Part shown: positions 1-8,725 of the stretch, piece by piece
Numbering within the stretch: position 1 is the stretch's first letter
Layout of the letters: every line of letters starts with the position of its first letter
Origin: Mycolicibacterium frederiksbergense
GTDB lineage: Bacteria > Actinomycetota > Actinomycetes > Mycobacteriales > Mycobacteriaceae
Reading direction: 5' to 3'
Assembly (NCBI RefSeq): GCF_012223425.1
Contig: NZ_CP038797.1
Span: 249,353-313,352, forward strand
DNA: 64,000 nucleotides
The notes under the pieces: generated by a model
What the model saw: the letters and a program-made list of their open reading frames with translations, nothing else
Database searches by the model: none
Told to the model about the DNA's origin: nothing
Program-made: the position numbers and the translations under genes

Positions 1-1342
1 CGGTGCCCGTCTTATCCAGCACCACGGTGTCGACGCTGCGGGTGGACTCCAGCACCTCGGGTCCTTTGATCAGAATGCCCATTTGCGCGCCCCGGCCGGT
101 TCCCACGAGCAGCGCGGTGGGAGTGGCCAGTCCGAGCGCGCACGGGCAGGCGATCACGAGGACTGCGACGGCCGCGGTGAACGCGGCGGCGACAGGGAAT
201 CCAGCCCCGAGCCACGCGCCGAGGGTGATCACCGCGACGACCATCACGATCGGCACGAAAACCCCGGAGATCCGGTCAGCCAGACGCTGCACTTCCGCTT
301 TGCCGGTTTGGGCGTTCTCGACCAGTTTCGCCATGTGAGCCAGCTGCGTGTCGGAACCGACACGGCTGGCGCGCACGACCAGGCGGCCACCGGCGTTGAC
401 CGTAGCGCCCACCACGCTGTCGCCGGCGCCGACTTCGACCGGGACGGATTCACCGGTCAGCATGGACGCGTCAACAGCCGAGGTGCCCGAAACCACCACG
501 CCATCTGTGGCGATCTTCTCCCCCGGTCGTACGACGAATTCGTCGCCGGCGGCAAGCTGGTCGGCGGGGATTTTGGTTTCGGTGCCGTCGCGCAGTACCG
601 AGACTTCTTTGGCGCCCAGCTCTAAGAGTGTGCGCAGTGCGGCGCCGGCCTGGCGCTTGGACCGTTTCTCGAAGTAGCGACCGGCCAGGATGAAGGTCGT
701 CACCCCCGCGGCTACTTCGAGGTAGATGTTGGCTGCGCCATGGGAGGGGGCCAAGGTCAGCGTGAAGGGGTGCGTCATTCCCGCCGCGCCTGCGGTTCCG
801 AGGAACAACGCGTAGAGCGACCACAGGAACGCCGCCAGGGTGCCCATCGAGATCAGGGTGTCCATCGTGGCGCTGCCGTGGCGCAGGTTGACCCACGCCG
901 CACGGTGAAACGGCCACGCTGCCCACAGGACGACCGGGGCTGCCAACGTCAGTGATGCCCACTGCCAGTAGGTGAATTGCAGTGCCGGGATCATCGCCAT
1001 CGCGATGACCGGAACCGACAACGCGGTGGCCGCGATGAGGCGGTGACGCAGCGCGAGCAGTTCGGGGTCGTCTGCGATCGCGGAGGTGTCATCGGTGGTC
1101 TCGACTGTGCTCCCCGCCAGTGTGGCGGTGTAGCCGGTCGCTTCCACAGCGGTGATCAGCTGCGTCGGGTCATACCCGTCGGGCACCGCCACAGCGGCCT
1201 TTTCGGTCGCGTAGTTGACCGAGGCGGTGACGCCGTCGATCTTGTTGAGTCTGCGCTCAATTCGGTTCGCGCAGGAGGCGCACGTCATGCCGCCGATCTT
1301 CAGCTCGATGCTCGTGGCGGACACCGGTGTCGATGTCGTCAT
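1..1342 (-). CDS. copper-translocating P1B-type ATPase, partial (C-terminus outside window)
   Basis: Exports Cu(I) across the inner membrane using ATP. About 447 residues are visible. They begin with an N-terminal heavy-metal-associated domain carrying GMTCASC (Cys21 and Cys24), followed by membrane segments, the actuator motif TGES and the transmembrane metal site [13 protein letters not shown]. The phosphorylation motif DKTGT falls at the window edge, so the ATP-binding half is missing only because the window stops. An AAGGAG ribosome site lies 6 nt before the ATG. It is the last gene of a minus-strand operon with a CopZ-like chaperone. The CPC motif fits Cu(I)/Ag(I); the exact ortholog (CtpA/CtpB/CtpV type) was not resolved. 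Confidence 0.95.
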   Translation of the reverse strand, partial: MTTSTPVSATSIELKIGGMTCASCANRIERRLNKIDGVTASVNYATEKAAVAVPDGYDPTQLITAVEATGYTATLAGSTVETTDDTSAIADDPELLALRHRLIAATALSVPVIAMAMIPALQFTYWQWASLTLAAPVVLWAAWPFHRAAWVNLRHGSATMDTLISMGTLAAFLWSLYALFLGTAGAAGMTHPFTLTLAPSHGAANIYLEVAAGVTTFILAGRYFEKRSKRQAGAALRTLLELGAKEVSVLRDGTETKIPADQLAAGDEFVVRPGEKIATDGVVVSGTSAVDASMLTGESVPVEVGAGDSVVGATVNAGGRLVVRASRVGSDTQLAHMAKLVENAQTGKAEVQRLADRISGVFVPIVMVVAVITLGAWLGAGFPVAAAFTAAVAVLVIACPCALGLATPTALLVGTGRGAQMGILIKGPEVLESTRSVDTVVLDKTGT

Positions 1343-1375
1343 GGATGCTCCTTTTTCTGGGGGCCGGTATCGCGG

Positions 1376-2331
1376 TCAGTGCCCGCTGTGGCCGGCGCTG
1401 TGATCCGGATCTGCTGTCGGTGCGGTAGCGCCGAGGCCGCTGCGGGTGGCATCAACAGCGAATGTCGCGGTGTGCACTGTGTCCTGTATTTGGAAGTCGA
1501 GATAAAGCAAGTAACGGCCGGCGGTGGGTGCGGTGGCCGCGAACGGCACCGTTGGTCCACCGTGGTCCCCCGGTGACGGCACAGCGCCTTCGGGATGTAC
1601 ATGCAGGTAGGCAAGGTCGCCTTCACGGAGCGCGACAAGGTGCCCAAACGCACCCAGATACGGTTGCAACGCGGTCACGGGCTGGCCGTCGCGGGTGATG
1701 CGGGAGGTGAGCTGTGCTGATGTCCCGCGGTCATGGTTCCCTGTAGCTCTACGGTGTATCCGCCGACCCGGTCCACCGTGCGCGGGTCTGAAGCCGGCAA
1801 GGGCGCAAATGTTCCAGCCACCTCAACGGTACGAGTGAGCGTGCGCTGGCTCCCGCCCGTGGGCGCGAAGTCCGCGAAGACCCGGTAGCTGCCTGCGGCT
1901 TTCCAGGTCCACGGAATGGACCACGTGCCGCTTCGGGGATCCAGGATCGGATGCACATGGGCGTAATGGCTTCCGTCAGAACGCACGACGATCAGGTGTA
2001 ACTGCTTGTCGTGAACGGTGTCGTAGTCCCGCAGCGGCTCTCCCGAGGAGTCCTGGATCGAAAAGCTCAGGTTGCCTCGGGCATCGGCGGTGCCTGGCGC
2101 TCGCACCGGCGACAGCTGGTAACCGTCCCGAGCGAGCGACAACCCTGCGGGGTCCCCGACCGGCATGGCGCCCGGCGCCGGCGGCTCGTTGCTGGCGAGA
2201 GGTTTTGGCGTCGAGCTGGCGTTCCCTTGGGCTGCGGGGGCGGGAACGAGGGCCGCCGCGGTGGCGTAGGCGGCACCGAAAGCTACGACCAGTGCCACGC
2301 AGAAGGCGGCCAGTCGTCCCGCCGCGTTCAT
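1376..2331 (-). pseudogene. frameshifted secreted protein with AHVHP-type motifs, in copper operon
   Basis: A signal-anchored extracytoplasmic protein split by one frameshift. The first part (2331 down to 1675) has an N-terminal hydrophobic segment (residues about 8-28) and a beta-rich domain with YAHVHP. It ends at TGA, and the second part continues from a GTG overlapping that stop (GTGA). The second frame stays open upstream of the GTG and reads AQLTSRITRDGQPVTAL, a natural continuation of the first domain, so this is one gene with an indel near 1700-1720. Part two carries AYLHVHP and a His-rich end. It is coupled by ATGA to the copZ-like gene upstream and is followed by the ATPase. A periplasmic metal-binding role is inferred from context. 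Confidence 0.7.
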
Positions 2332-2543
2332 GCGACCCGCACCGCCGAGTAGCCGGCCTCGGCTACGGCGGCCACAACCTGCGCGTCATCGACAGACCCG
2401 TCAGATGTCACGGTGAGCGCGCCGGTCTTGGCGCTTACCTCGACACCTCGGACCCCGGCGACGCCGCCGACCTCCTCGCGTACGGATGTCTCGCAGTGCC
2501 CGCAGGACATGCCCGTCACGGTGTACGTGGTGGTGGTGCTCAT
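2328..2543 (-). CDS. CopZ-like heavy-metal-associated copper chaperone
   Basis: A 71-residue protein made of a single HMA domain. The metal-binding GMSCGHC motif sits at residues 10-16, and the whole chain fits the ferredoxin-like fold of copper chaperones. It would deliver Cu(I) to the P-type ATPase encoded two genes downstream. GGAGG precedes the ATG. The stop overlaps the next start (ATGA), so translation is coupled. It is the first gene after two CsoR/RicR-type operators. Confidence 0.9.
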   Translation of the reverse strand: MSTTTTYTVTGMSCGHCETSVREEVGGVAGVRGVEVSAKTGALTVTSDGSVDDAQVVAAVAEAGYSAVRVA

Positions 2544-2564
2544 CTATCCTCCAACGACTCTCCG

Positions 2565-2586
2565 CTCATACCCTACCGGGTATGAG
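2565..2586. promoter_or_regulatory. CsoR/RicR-type copper operator, site 1
   Basis: A perfect inverted repeat with arms CTCATACCC and GGGTATGAG separated by TACC. The ATACCC-N4-GGGTAT core is the form of boxes bound by CsoR-family copper repressors. It lies about 20 bp upstream of the copZ-like start. No CsoR gene is in the window, so the repressor would act in trans. Confidence 0.75.
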
Positions 2587-2597
2587 TAACCCAGGTT

Positions 2598-2613
2598 ATA
2601 CCCTTGAGGGTAT
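2598..2613. promoter_or_regulatory. CsoR/RicR-type copper operator, site 2
   Basis: A perfect inverted repeat ATACCC-TTGA-GGGTAT. Its centre is 30 bp (about three helical turns) from that of site 1, so two repressor tetramers could sit on the same face of the DNA. Confidence 0.7.
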
Positions 2614-2762
2614 TGGGCAAGGGGTGGCTATTTTGGCCCGTCCACAACGACGGGTTAGTGCTGGTCGGCTTATCCCCGAGAACGGGAAAGATAGTGGGGG
2701 TGCGAGCACTGCAGGTCGGGGAATGATGGTGGCCACTTATAGGCGAGTTCGACGCCCACGGA

Positions 2763-2915
2763 GTGATCATCGTGTTGCCCGATGGCGGTGGGCCCGATCA
2801 CTACCGCGTGTGCGGCCGCTTGCCGACCGACTTGTCGACCGGAATTATGTGGGCGGACATTCGAGGATATGGAGCATCGCACTGCCCCGACCCGATGGTG
2901 CACCGCTGGGATTAG
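2763..2915 (+). CDS. short unrecognised reading frame divergent from the copper operon
   Basis: The frame is open from 2727 to a TAG at 2915 and reads like protein (VIIVLPDGGG, then a Cys, GIMWADIRGYG and a C-terminal CPDP). The only in-frame start candidate near its beginning is GTG at 2763, without a convincing ribosome site. It runs away from the two copper operators and ends 60 bp before the IS481 element. It may be a small copper-induced protein or a 5'-truncated remnant. I do not recognise a family. Confidence 0.25.
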   Translation: MIIVLPDGGGPDHYRVCGRLPTDLSTGIMWADIRGYGASHCPDPMVHRWD

Positions 2916-2974
2916 TACGTCACAGACAGCACAGCGGTCATGCACGCGCTCGACGCCACGTCCAGCCACCTAGT

Positions 2975-4063
2975 TGTACTGACCACGGACGTTAGGTACG
3001 GCGTGGCGTGGTGACATGAAGAAGACCTCCGAGTGAAGTGCGAGCTGTCTAGGAACGCACCAACCACCTCGGAGGTCTTCGTGTCCCACCGTAATGCCCC
3101 GTTGTCAGAAACCGGACGACTGCGTCTGGCCCGTTGCGTCGTCGAGGACGGCTGGACGCTGCGACGAGCGGCCGAACGCTTCCAGGTCGCGGTCGCCACG
3201 GCCCAGCGCTGGGCCTCGCGATACCGAGAGCTCGGCCAGGCCGGCATGGCCGATCGAAGCTCACGACCGCACCGACGCCCCCACCAAACGCCCACCCGTA
3301 CCGAGCGCCGCATCATCAAGGTCCGGGTGTTGCGCCGGTGGGGACCAGCCCGGATCGGTTATCTGCTGGGCATTCATCCCTCGACCGTGCACCGAGTGCT
3401 GACCCGCTACGGGGTCGCCCGACTGCGCTGGCTGGACCGCCCGACGGGCCGCGTCATCCGGCGCATCGAATCCAAGGCTGTCGGCGACCTCGTCCACGTC
3501 GACGTCAAGAAGGTCGGCAAGGTCCCCACCGGCGGTGGCTGGCGGATGCAGGGGCGCAGCGTGGGGAACCGCAACGCGCAGGCCAGCAGAGGACCGGGCC
3601 AACACCGCAATCGCCGTCTTGTGCGTGGCTATCACTTCCTCCACACCGCGATCGAGGGGCATTCCCGGCTGGTCTACAGCGAACTGTTGGCTGACGAGCG
3701 CAAAGAGACCGCTGCCGCGTTCTGGACACGCGCCAACGCTTGGTTCAACCAGTGCGGGATCACCGTACGGAAAGTGTTGACCGACAACGGTTCTTGCTAC
3801 CGATCACACGTATTCCGGGACGCACTGGTTGGTATCGAGCACCGGCGAACCCGCCCCTATCGGCCGCAGACCAATGGCAAGGTCGAACGCTTTCACCGCA
3901 CGCTGGCCGATGAATGGGCCTACGCCCGGCTCTACACCAACGACGCCGAACGCTGCGCGGAGTACCCGCGCTGGCTGCACACCTACAATTACCATCGCGG
4001 CCACACCGCACTCGGCGGTCAACCACCAGCCAGTCGTGTACCTAACCTCTCAGGTCAGTACAC
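2975..4063 (+). mobile_element. IS481-family insertion sequence
   Basis: Terminal inverted repeats begin TGTACTGACC at the left (2975) and, reading inward from 4063, TGTACTGACC at the right; both continue to GTTAGGTAC. The element is 1089 bp. Flanks read CCTAG(T) and CCTCG(G), a possible degraded target duplication. Confidence 0.88.
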
Positions 4064-4181
4064 CTCGGCGCCTTGGCGCCACAAACGCCTTGCGGCTTGC
4101 CTCCAACACCACCGTGTCGCCCGGTGCGCAGCCGTCACTAGCGCTGAAGCGTTTGTTCCTCGCTCAGCCGCTAATTGCTAA
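3081..4181 (+). CDS. IS481-family transposase, reads out of the element
   Basis: A DDE transposase with an N-terminal helix-turn-helix (LRRAAERFQVAVATAQRWAS) and a catalytic core: the Asp in VHVDVKK, the Asp in LTDNGSCY and the Glu in TNGKVERFHR. The GTG at 3081 follows GGAGG, so it is preferred to the ATG 48 nt upstream. About 327 residues lie inside the element. The right inverted repeat is translated (NLSGQYT) and no stop follows, so roughly 39 extra residues are encoded by flanking DNA. The core looks intact. Confidence 0.88.
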   Translation: MSHRNAPLSETGRLRLARCVVEDGWTLRRAAERFQVAVATAQRWASRYRELGQAGMADRSSRPHRRPHQTPTRTERRIIKVRVLRRWGPARIGYLLGIHPSTVHRVLTRYGVARLRWLDRPTGRVIRRIESKAVGDLVHVDVKKVGKVPTGGGWRMQGRSVGNRNAQASRGPGQHRNRRLVRGYHFLHTAIEGHSRLVYSELLADERKETAAAFWTRANAWFNQCGITVRKVLTDNGSCYRSHVFRDALVGIEHRRTRPYRPQTNGKVERFHRTLADEWAYARLYTNDAERCAEYPRWLHTYNYHRGHTALGGQPPASRVPNLSGQYTSAPWRHKRLAACLQHHRVARCAAVTSAEAFVPRSAANC

Positions 4182-4652
4182 CCCCAGCCCCGGACACTAA
4201 GGTCGTTCCACGCGCTCAAGCTAAAACATCCTCTGCGGCAGCGGCAATAATTTATGACCGTGCCTTCGCGAAAGTCGAAGGAGATCAAAGATCGACACGC
4301 CGACGCTCATCAACGCTGAAATAACTCACGCCACCCTAGGCGCGTGGCCCGCAACCTCGCCGACCTACGCCTCGAGAGGGAGCACTCACCAACGTGCCGA
4401 ATGTCCTACCTGCTCGTCGCAGAAGACTTCGCGCGAGCTTCGCTGCCAAATTGCATACGAACACTTCGCTGAACTAGCAATACGGCTCGGCGGTATGAAT
4501 ACTCGCCGCGATGGGTCAGCAGTCGAGCACGGCTACCGAGCCGTGGCGGCGCGTCGCTCTCAATTCTGCACGGGCGACATCACACATGGTGGGCAGCCGA
4601 TTAGACCGGGGCGCAAGCTCTGCAGCGAGCGCCCCGGCCATCAGCCAGACGG
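4064..4652. other. no recognisable gene
   Basis: About 590 bp right of IS481. The reading frames are short and none resembles a known family. It is probably decayed flank of the region the element entered. Confidence 0.5.
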
Positions 4653-5033
4653 CTAACAGTCGACGTCGACCTGGACCTCGGTGTAGACCTTGCGTTCGAA
4701 CGTGAGGTCACGCCCATTCCGCTGTACCTCGGTGATTTTTTTGCCCGGCCGAACGGAGCTGACCGAGCACTCGCTCAAAGGCGCCACGCCGATTCTGTTA
4801 AGCATCACCGTGAAACCCTGCGCCTCCAGAGCGGCAATGGTGGCACCAACGGGTCCCGATCGGGTGGGTGGTGCGCCGGCGACCGCCGCCGACGCCGGCT
4901 CGCGATGGCTGGCGACGTTCTCCTCCACAGGGTTCGACACGGTATGGGCCGCGCCGGCCGCACCCGGATTGACAAAGCTCAGCGCGCCGGCAACGGACAT
5001 TCCCGCTACGATTGACAAGGCAATTCTGTTCAT
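4653..5033 (-). CDS. small secreted hypothetical protein
   Basis: 126 residues. A signal peptide (MNRIALSIVAGMSVAGALSF, cleavage probably after AGAA) is followed by a low-complexity linker and a compact C-terminal domain of about 65 residues beginning GATIAALEAQGF. Two Cys (in SECSVS and the C-terminal VDVDC) could form a disulfide. Short secreted proteins of this shape are common in mycobacteria, but no function is known to me. The start is supported by GGAGA 8 nt upstream. It lies downstream of cysK2 on the same strand and could share its transcript. Confidence 0.75.
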   Translation of the reverse strand: MNRIALSIVAGMSVAGALSFVNPGAAGAAHTVSNPVEENVASHREPASAAVAGAPPTRSGPVGATIAALEAQGFTVMLNRIGVAPLSECSVSSVRPGKKITEVQRNGRDLTFERKVYTEVQVDVDC

Positions 5034-5138
5034 AAGATGTCTCCACGTCTTGTTCGGATTGCTGGTGGGGCCCGGGGTCCGATCCGGGTCCCACCGCCTA
5101 CAATTGATTCGCTTTACGCTGTTTGGCGTTGGATTGTC

Positions 5139-5159
5139 TCAGTCCATATCACCTCCTTT
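5139..5159 (-). promoter_or_regulatory. near-perfect Shine-Dalgarno followed by a two-codon ORF
   Basis: On the minus strand AAAGGAGGTGAT is followed directly by ATG GAC TGA. A GTG inside the Shine-Dalgarno could instead open a 12-codon frame (VIWTETIQRQTA). It sits between cysK2 and the secreted protein gene, and may be a leader peptide or a truncated gene start. Confidence 0.4.
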
Positions 5160-5306
5160 ATGTGTTCTGTATCCGCTATCGGGTGCCCATCCGTCGACCC
5201 CGGGGTGCGGGGCCGTGCGTCCCGCATCGATTGTTTTGGGGGCGCTCAGTCGCCGACGGAAGGCGACAGTAATCGTGGTGTGGGCGAAAAGCCGACAAGG
5301 TGGCGA

Positions 5307-6416
5307 TCATCGCGTGCTCCGCAGCGGGTCGACTACCGCGGCGCAGCGGGTCCAGGAGGTCACCACCTGACTCGAGGGATCGTCCATCACGTGGGGCTCC
5401 TGCGGCGGGATGTTGTCGAGCAGACCGTGACGGCGGCAGTATTCGTCGTTGTAGACCGTGTCGAAGTAACGCTGCGGTCCGTCGGGGAAAACGGCGGCGA
5501 TGGTGGTGTCTCGCGGGAGCACCCGGGCCGCCCAACCAGCGACGAGCGCCACTGCCCCTACGCTCCACCCCCCGCTGGCGTAGTGCGTCGATGCCAATGT
5601 GCGGCAGGCCCATACAGCCTCCGACGGCGCTACCCAGTGCACTTCGTCGAACGCGGCATAATCAACATTGCCCGGGTAAATACTTGATCCGAGCCCTCGC
5701 ATGAGGCGGGTGGTGGCGGGTTGGCCGAAGATCGTCGATCCAATCGTGTCCACGCCAATCAAGCGGAGATCTGGGTTGTACTCGCGCAGAACGCGGGCCA
5801 CTCCCGCGGAGTGACCCCCGGTACCCACCGAGCACACCAGGACGTCGACGTGGCCGAGTTGCTCGTGCAGTTCGTCAGCCAAGCTGCGGTAGGCCTCCAC
5901 GTTATCGGAGTTATTGTACTGATCCGGGTGCCAGGCACCTGGTTCTGCGTTCAAGATCTGCTGCACTCGGTCCCGTCGAGCCTGCTGCCAACCGCCTTCG
6001 GAATGAGGTTCGGTCACGAGATCGACGTCAGCGCCGAAGGCCGCCAGCATGCGGTGGACGATTGGTTCCAATCCAGGGTCGGTGACCAGTGTGACGGGAT
6101 GCCCATAGACCGTGCCGGCCAGAGCTAATCCGAGACCGAGTGTCCCACTGGTCGATTCGACGATGAGACCTCCCGGTGTCAACGACCCGCGGGCGCGGGC
6201 GCGTTCGACCATGTGCAGGGCAGGCCGATCCTTCATACCTCCGGGGTTGAAGCCCTCGAGCTTGGCCCAAAAGCACTTGTTGTCCGCGGTGAAGGGTGCC
6301 GCGATGCGCAGCACCGGCGTCCGACCGACCATGGCGGCTGGTCGGTGGGAGCGGGTGAGTCGTCGCTCCCGCGAGGGAAGCGCTTTGCGTGCAGGATTGG
6401 ACAGGACATAGTTCAT
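5307..6416 (-). CDS. cysK2: CysK2-like PLP-dependent cysteine synthase family protein, copy 1
   Basis: A fold-type II PLP enzyme of the cysteine/S-sulfocysteine synthase family, 369 residues. The PLP lysine lies in NPGGMKDRP, the substrate loop is [11 protein letters not shown], and the cofactor phosphate loop is [10 protein letters not shown]. The ATG at 6416 matches the start of the second copy (MN.VLS). The gene upstream is lpqS-like, as in the copper-responsive lpqS-cysK2 operon of M. tuberculosis (Rv0847-Rv0848), which is why I favour CysK2 over Cds1-type desulfhydrases. A close paralogue lies at 38098-39207; unlike that copy, no MFS gene follows. Confidence 0.82.
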   Translation of the reverse strand: MNYVLSNPARKALPSRERRLTRSHRPAAMVGRTPVLRIAAPFTADNKCFWAKLEGFNPGGMKDRPALHMVERARARGSLTPGGLIVESTSGTLGLGLALAGTVYGHPVTLVTDPGLEPIVHRMLAAFGADVDLVTEPHSEGGWQQARRDRVQQILNAEPGAWHPDQYNNSDNVEAYRSLADELHEQLGHVDVLVCSVGTGGHSAGVARVLREYNPDLRLIGVDTIGSTIFGQPATTRLMRGLGSSIYPGNVDYAAFDEVHWVAPSEAVWACRTLASTHYASGGWSVGAVALVAGWAARVLPRDTTIAAVFPDGPQRYFDTVYNDEYCRRHGLLDNIPPQEPHVMDDPSSQVVTSWTRCAAVVDPLRSTR

Positions 6417-6526
6417 CGAATGACGTCGCTTCTGATGGGGCCGCGACAAGAGGTCGCGGCTGGTGTCGATGGGCAGCAATCACCGACCAGACCCACCGTG
6501 GGTGGGTGCGGTCTGGCGCTACCCAA

Positions 6527-6943
6527 TCAGCGACGCGCGATGCACAACCGTGTCAAAGTATCTCGGCCAGTGGTGGCCAAGACCGCCCGACGCGGCGGGC
6601 CACGAACGACGGTGGGCGAGAAGTGACACCACAGCATCAACACCGTCACCGCAGCAGCGATCAAACTTGGAGCCAGCAGCGCCCCCGTCCCGCGGGGAAG
6701 CACCGCCTCGGCAAAGAGTTCCGACGATTCCGGTGCGGAGCCACTCGACAAATGAGGATGCTCGACAAGCACCGGCGCCAAGGCGGCCATGGGACTCGCA
6801 ACGAGAACGTGCGCCCCATGCTGGGGTGCAGGGGCGAGTCCGGGCAGCGCCCATTCGGCACCCACGACGGTCACCCAGAACGCCAGAAAGACTGCGACGG
6901 CGATCCGCCTTCGCCGTCTTGGTCCGGTGTTGGTGTACGTCAT
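6527..6943 (-). CDS. lpqS: LpqS-like small membrane-anchored protein, copy 1
   Basis: 138 residues with an N-terminal membrane segment (about 13-33), an extracytoplasmic region with HPHLSSGSAPE, a second hydrophobic segment (about 86-106) and a conserved end of the form RLCIARR. The second copy (39326-39739) shares the HPHL motif, the FAEAVL segment, the RGPPR segment and the same C-terminus. The pairing with cysK2 matches the copper-induced lpqS operon of M. tuberculosis. A role in copper handling at the envelope is inferred; no enzyme motif is visible. Confidence 0.7.
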   Translation of the reverse strand: MTYTNTGPRRRRRIAVAVFLAFWVTVVGAEWALPGLAPAPQHGAHVLVASPMAALAPVLVEHPHLSSGSAPESSELFAEAVLPRGTGALLAPSLIAAAVTVLMLWCHFSPTVVRGPPRRAVLATTGRDTLTRLCIARR

Positions 6944-6953
6944 GGCGTTGCCG

Positions 6954-6959
6954 ACTGTA
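6954..6959 (-). promoter_or_regulatory. candidate -10 element of lpqS copy 1
   Basis: TACAGT followed by CGGCAAC, ending exactly 10 nt before the ATG. The same TACAGTCGGCAAC block sits exactly 10 nt before the GTG of the second lpqS copy (39750-39755). Such spacing implies a transcript that is leaderless or has a leader of a few nucleotides. Confidence 0.5.
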
Positions 6960-7156
6960 CCAGTCGAGGCGGGGCATTTGGCTTAGCCGACGAGTCGGTG
7001 CCGTGTCGTTATAGCTCTGCGACTAGCGCCCACACACGTTGAACAAAGCTGCCAGTGAATCACGTGTCACTCCCCAAAGATCCGTTACGACAGCCCACTT
7101 AGTGCGGTCAGGTCCGCTATCGGCACCCGACGATCCCCTCCACGCCGCAGGGCTTC

Positions 7157-7173
7157 TACTATGCTAGATAGTA
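7157..7173. promoter_or_regulatory. BlaI-type palindrome TACT-N9-AGTA, site 1
   Basis: TACTATGCTAGATAGTA: perfect 6-bp arms with a 5-bp centre. It has the same 17-bp TACT-N9-AGTA frame as the sites at 9174 and 19741. It lies 214 bp upstream of lpqS copy 1 in a gene-free stretch. Binding by one of the BlaI-type repressors encoded nearby is inferred. Confidence 0.5.
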
Positions 7174-7358
7174 AGTGAGAGGTCCGCCCCGGCTGCGCCG
7201 ATCGAGTTTCGTAGGTTTGCCAAGGAGGCATCGGCGAGGTTGGAAAAATATTCGGCACAACCAAGCGGTGTTAGTTCCGGTCGAAAAGTGAGCAGGTAGT
7301 TCCGGGGGCTGCTCAGAATTCAACCGCAGCCGACCCCACAGGCGGTTCGCGCCGTCGC

Positions 7359-7670
7359 CTACGGCCGATTCCGGCAGCGCAATCGAGCAGACCTGCCACT
7401 CGCTGCCGCGCCGAGATTACCTGCTGCTACTGTTTCGCGCACTCGACACGTGGATGACCGCGCAGCGATCACTCCCCACACCGATGGCAATCGTAACGGC
7501 CAATCTGCGAGACGCATGTAGGTCATCGGCCAGCGCGAGTAACGGGGCCATCCGTGCGAGAGGCGGAGCCCGGCACCGGAGTGCGAACGTCTCATCCTGT
7601 CAGCGCGTTCGAGATACAAAGGCAAATGATCCTTCGCGTCGCGCTTCAAGCCTGTGTCTACTACGTAGGG
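7359..7670 (-). pseudogene. decayed promoter and 5' end of an NlpC/P60 (RipC-like) gene
   Basis: Read on the minus strand, 7670-7590 closely resembles the leader of the intact NlpC/P60 gene at 23653-24741. Shared blocks in order are CTACGTAGTAG, GACGCGAAGGA, TCTCGAACG and CAGGATGA.ACG at the start codon. Beyond the start the coding similarity fades and the frame encodes low-quality protein. This appears to be the stump of a duplicated gene. Confidence 0.5.
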
Positions 7671-7760
7671 CACAACCAAGTTTTCGAGCCGCAACGAGAT
7701 TTGTCTAGGCGATGCCGACGAAGGAGACGGTCCGAAGTTGCAGTCCCAGAGCGACTACCG

Positions 7761-8321
7761 TTAGCCCTGCGCCAGAGTAATTGCGGTGAGGAGTACCGCT
7801 ACCGTCGCGCCGATCGCCGCTCCCACGGCAGTCGAACGCCGCGCTTTCGTCGGTGCAACACCGGCGCTGCCCCCTAAAGCCCACAGTCCCAAGACTGTCA
7901 GCCACAGTGCCGCGCTTGCTGTCCACGTTGCCGGTGCGGCTGACGTTTGAGCCACCATGTCTGCTCGCAGCGAGACAAAACGGGTGACGTAGTAGGCCGC
8001 GGCCAAGGTGATTCCGACAGCGAAAAGCAAGACACGAGCGGCGATAACGAGTCGCCGACGTCCCCGCACTGGCCTCGATCCCGCCATTGCCGACGCCGCG
8101 AGCGCACCTAGCGACAACACCGTAGAGGTTCCACCAAGCAGTAGGGTGCGGTCGACGACACGCGTACAGGTGTAGAAGGTGCCGCACTCGGGTTGGGCTG
8201 AACTCACGGTGAATAGGCCGATCGCCACGGCGCAAAGTAGGGACGCGCAGCCGAAACCCAGCAGCACGCCGGTGTTCGAGCGGCCCCAGGGGCGCTGCGT
8301 CGCGCGGGGGTGATCAGTCAT
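7761..8321 (-). CDS. four-helix integral membrane protein of unknown function
   Basis: 186 residues with about four membrane segments (residues about 18-38, 55-75, 90-110 and 150-180). Between the first two is an outside loop with two Cys (PECGTFYTC). The start is placed at the ATG whose product begins MTDHPRATQ, because the longer frame upstream has no membrane-protein character. No domain is recognised. It lies between the lpqS block and a BlaI-type repressor gene on the opposite strand, so it may belong to that repressor's regulon. Confidence 0.6.
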   Translation of the reverse strand: MTDHPRATQRPWGRSNTGVLLGFGCASLLCAVAIGLFTVSSAQPECGTFYTCTRVVDRTLLLGGTSTVLSLGALAASAMAGSRPVRGRRRLVIAARVLLFAVGITLAAAYYVTRFVSLRADMVAQTSAAPATWTASAALWLTVLGLWALGGSAGVAPTKARRSTAVGAAIGATVAVLLTAITLAQG

Positions 8322-8650
8322 CTTTTTCACAATAGTGGCCCTTTGCGGTCCGCAGCATATCGATCCGGCCGCTCTCCCAACGAGCGAACGGCCTTCGTGA
8401 CAATAGGATCCTTTGTGGCGTCGCGGTTTGCACGCGGTGGCTATGTCCGATAAGGCGCGTTGGTGCAGAGGTGGGCCTCGTGGGCGCGGCACTCGTCACC
8501 GGCCTATGGGTAGATTCGTGACGTGACCGCGTGATGCGTTCGTCACCAACGCGGTACTACCCCTCTGACGGCGCCACCGCATCGCCAGAGCGCACGGCAC
8601 TCCCGAAGGCGAGGGCAACACCGGCCCGCGGCGTCGATACTCGATGGTTG

Positions 8651-8670
8651 ACTACGTATCTTGGTAGTAT
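8651..8670 (+). promoter_or_regulatory. imperfect BlaI-type operator upstream of blaI-like gene
   Basis: ACTAC-N8-GTAGT (ACTACGTATC and TTGGTAGTAT halves), 55 bp before the repressor's TTG start. It suggests autoregulation, as is usual for BlaI/MecI repressors. Confidence 0.45.
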
Positions 8671-8725
8671 TGGAGCGGCACCGGGTAGACGTCTGATCGG
8701 CCGACGAACTGACGAGGAGCATCCC

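Noticed and set aside
83..625. Long plus-strand frames opposite the P-type ATPase
   Set aside because: They are antisense shadows; the minus strand encodes all ATPase motifs in one frame.
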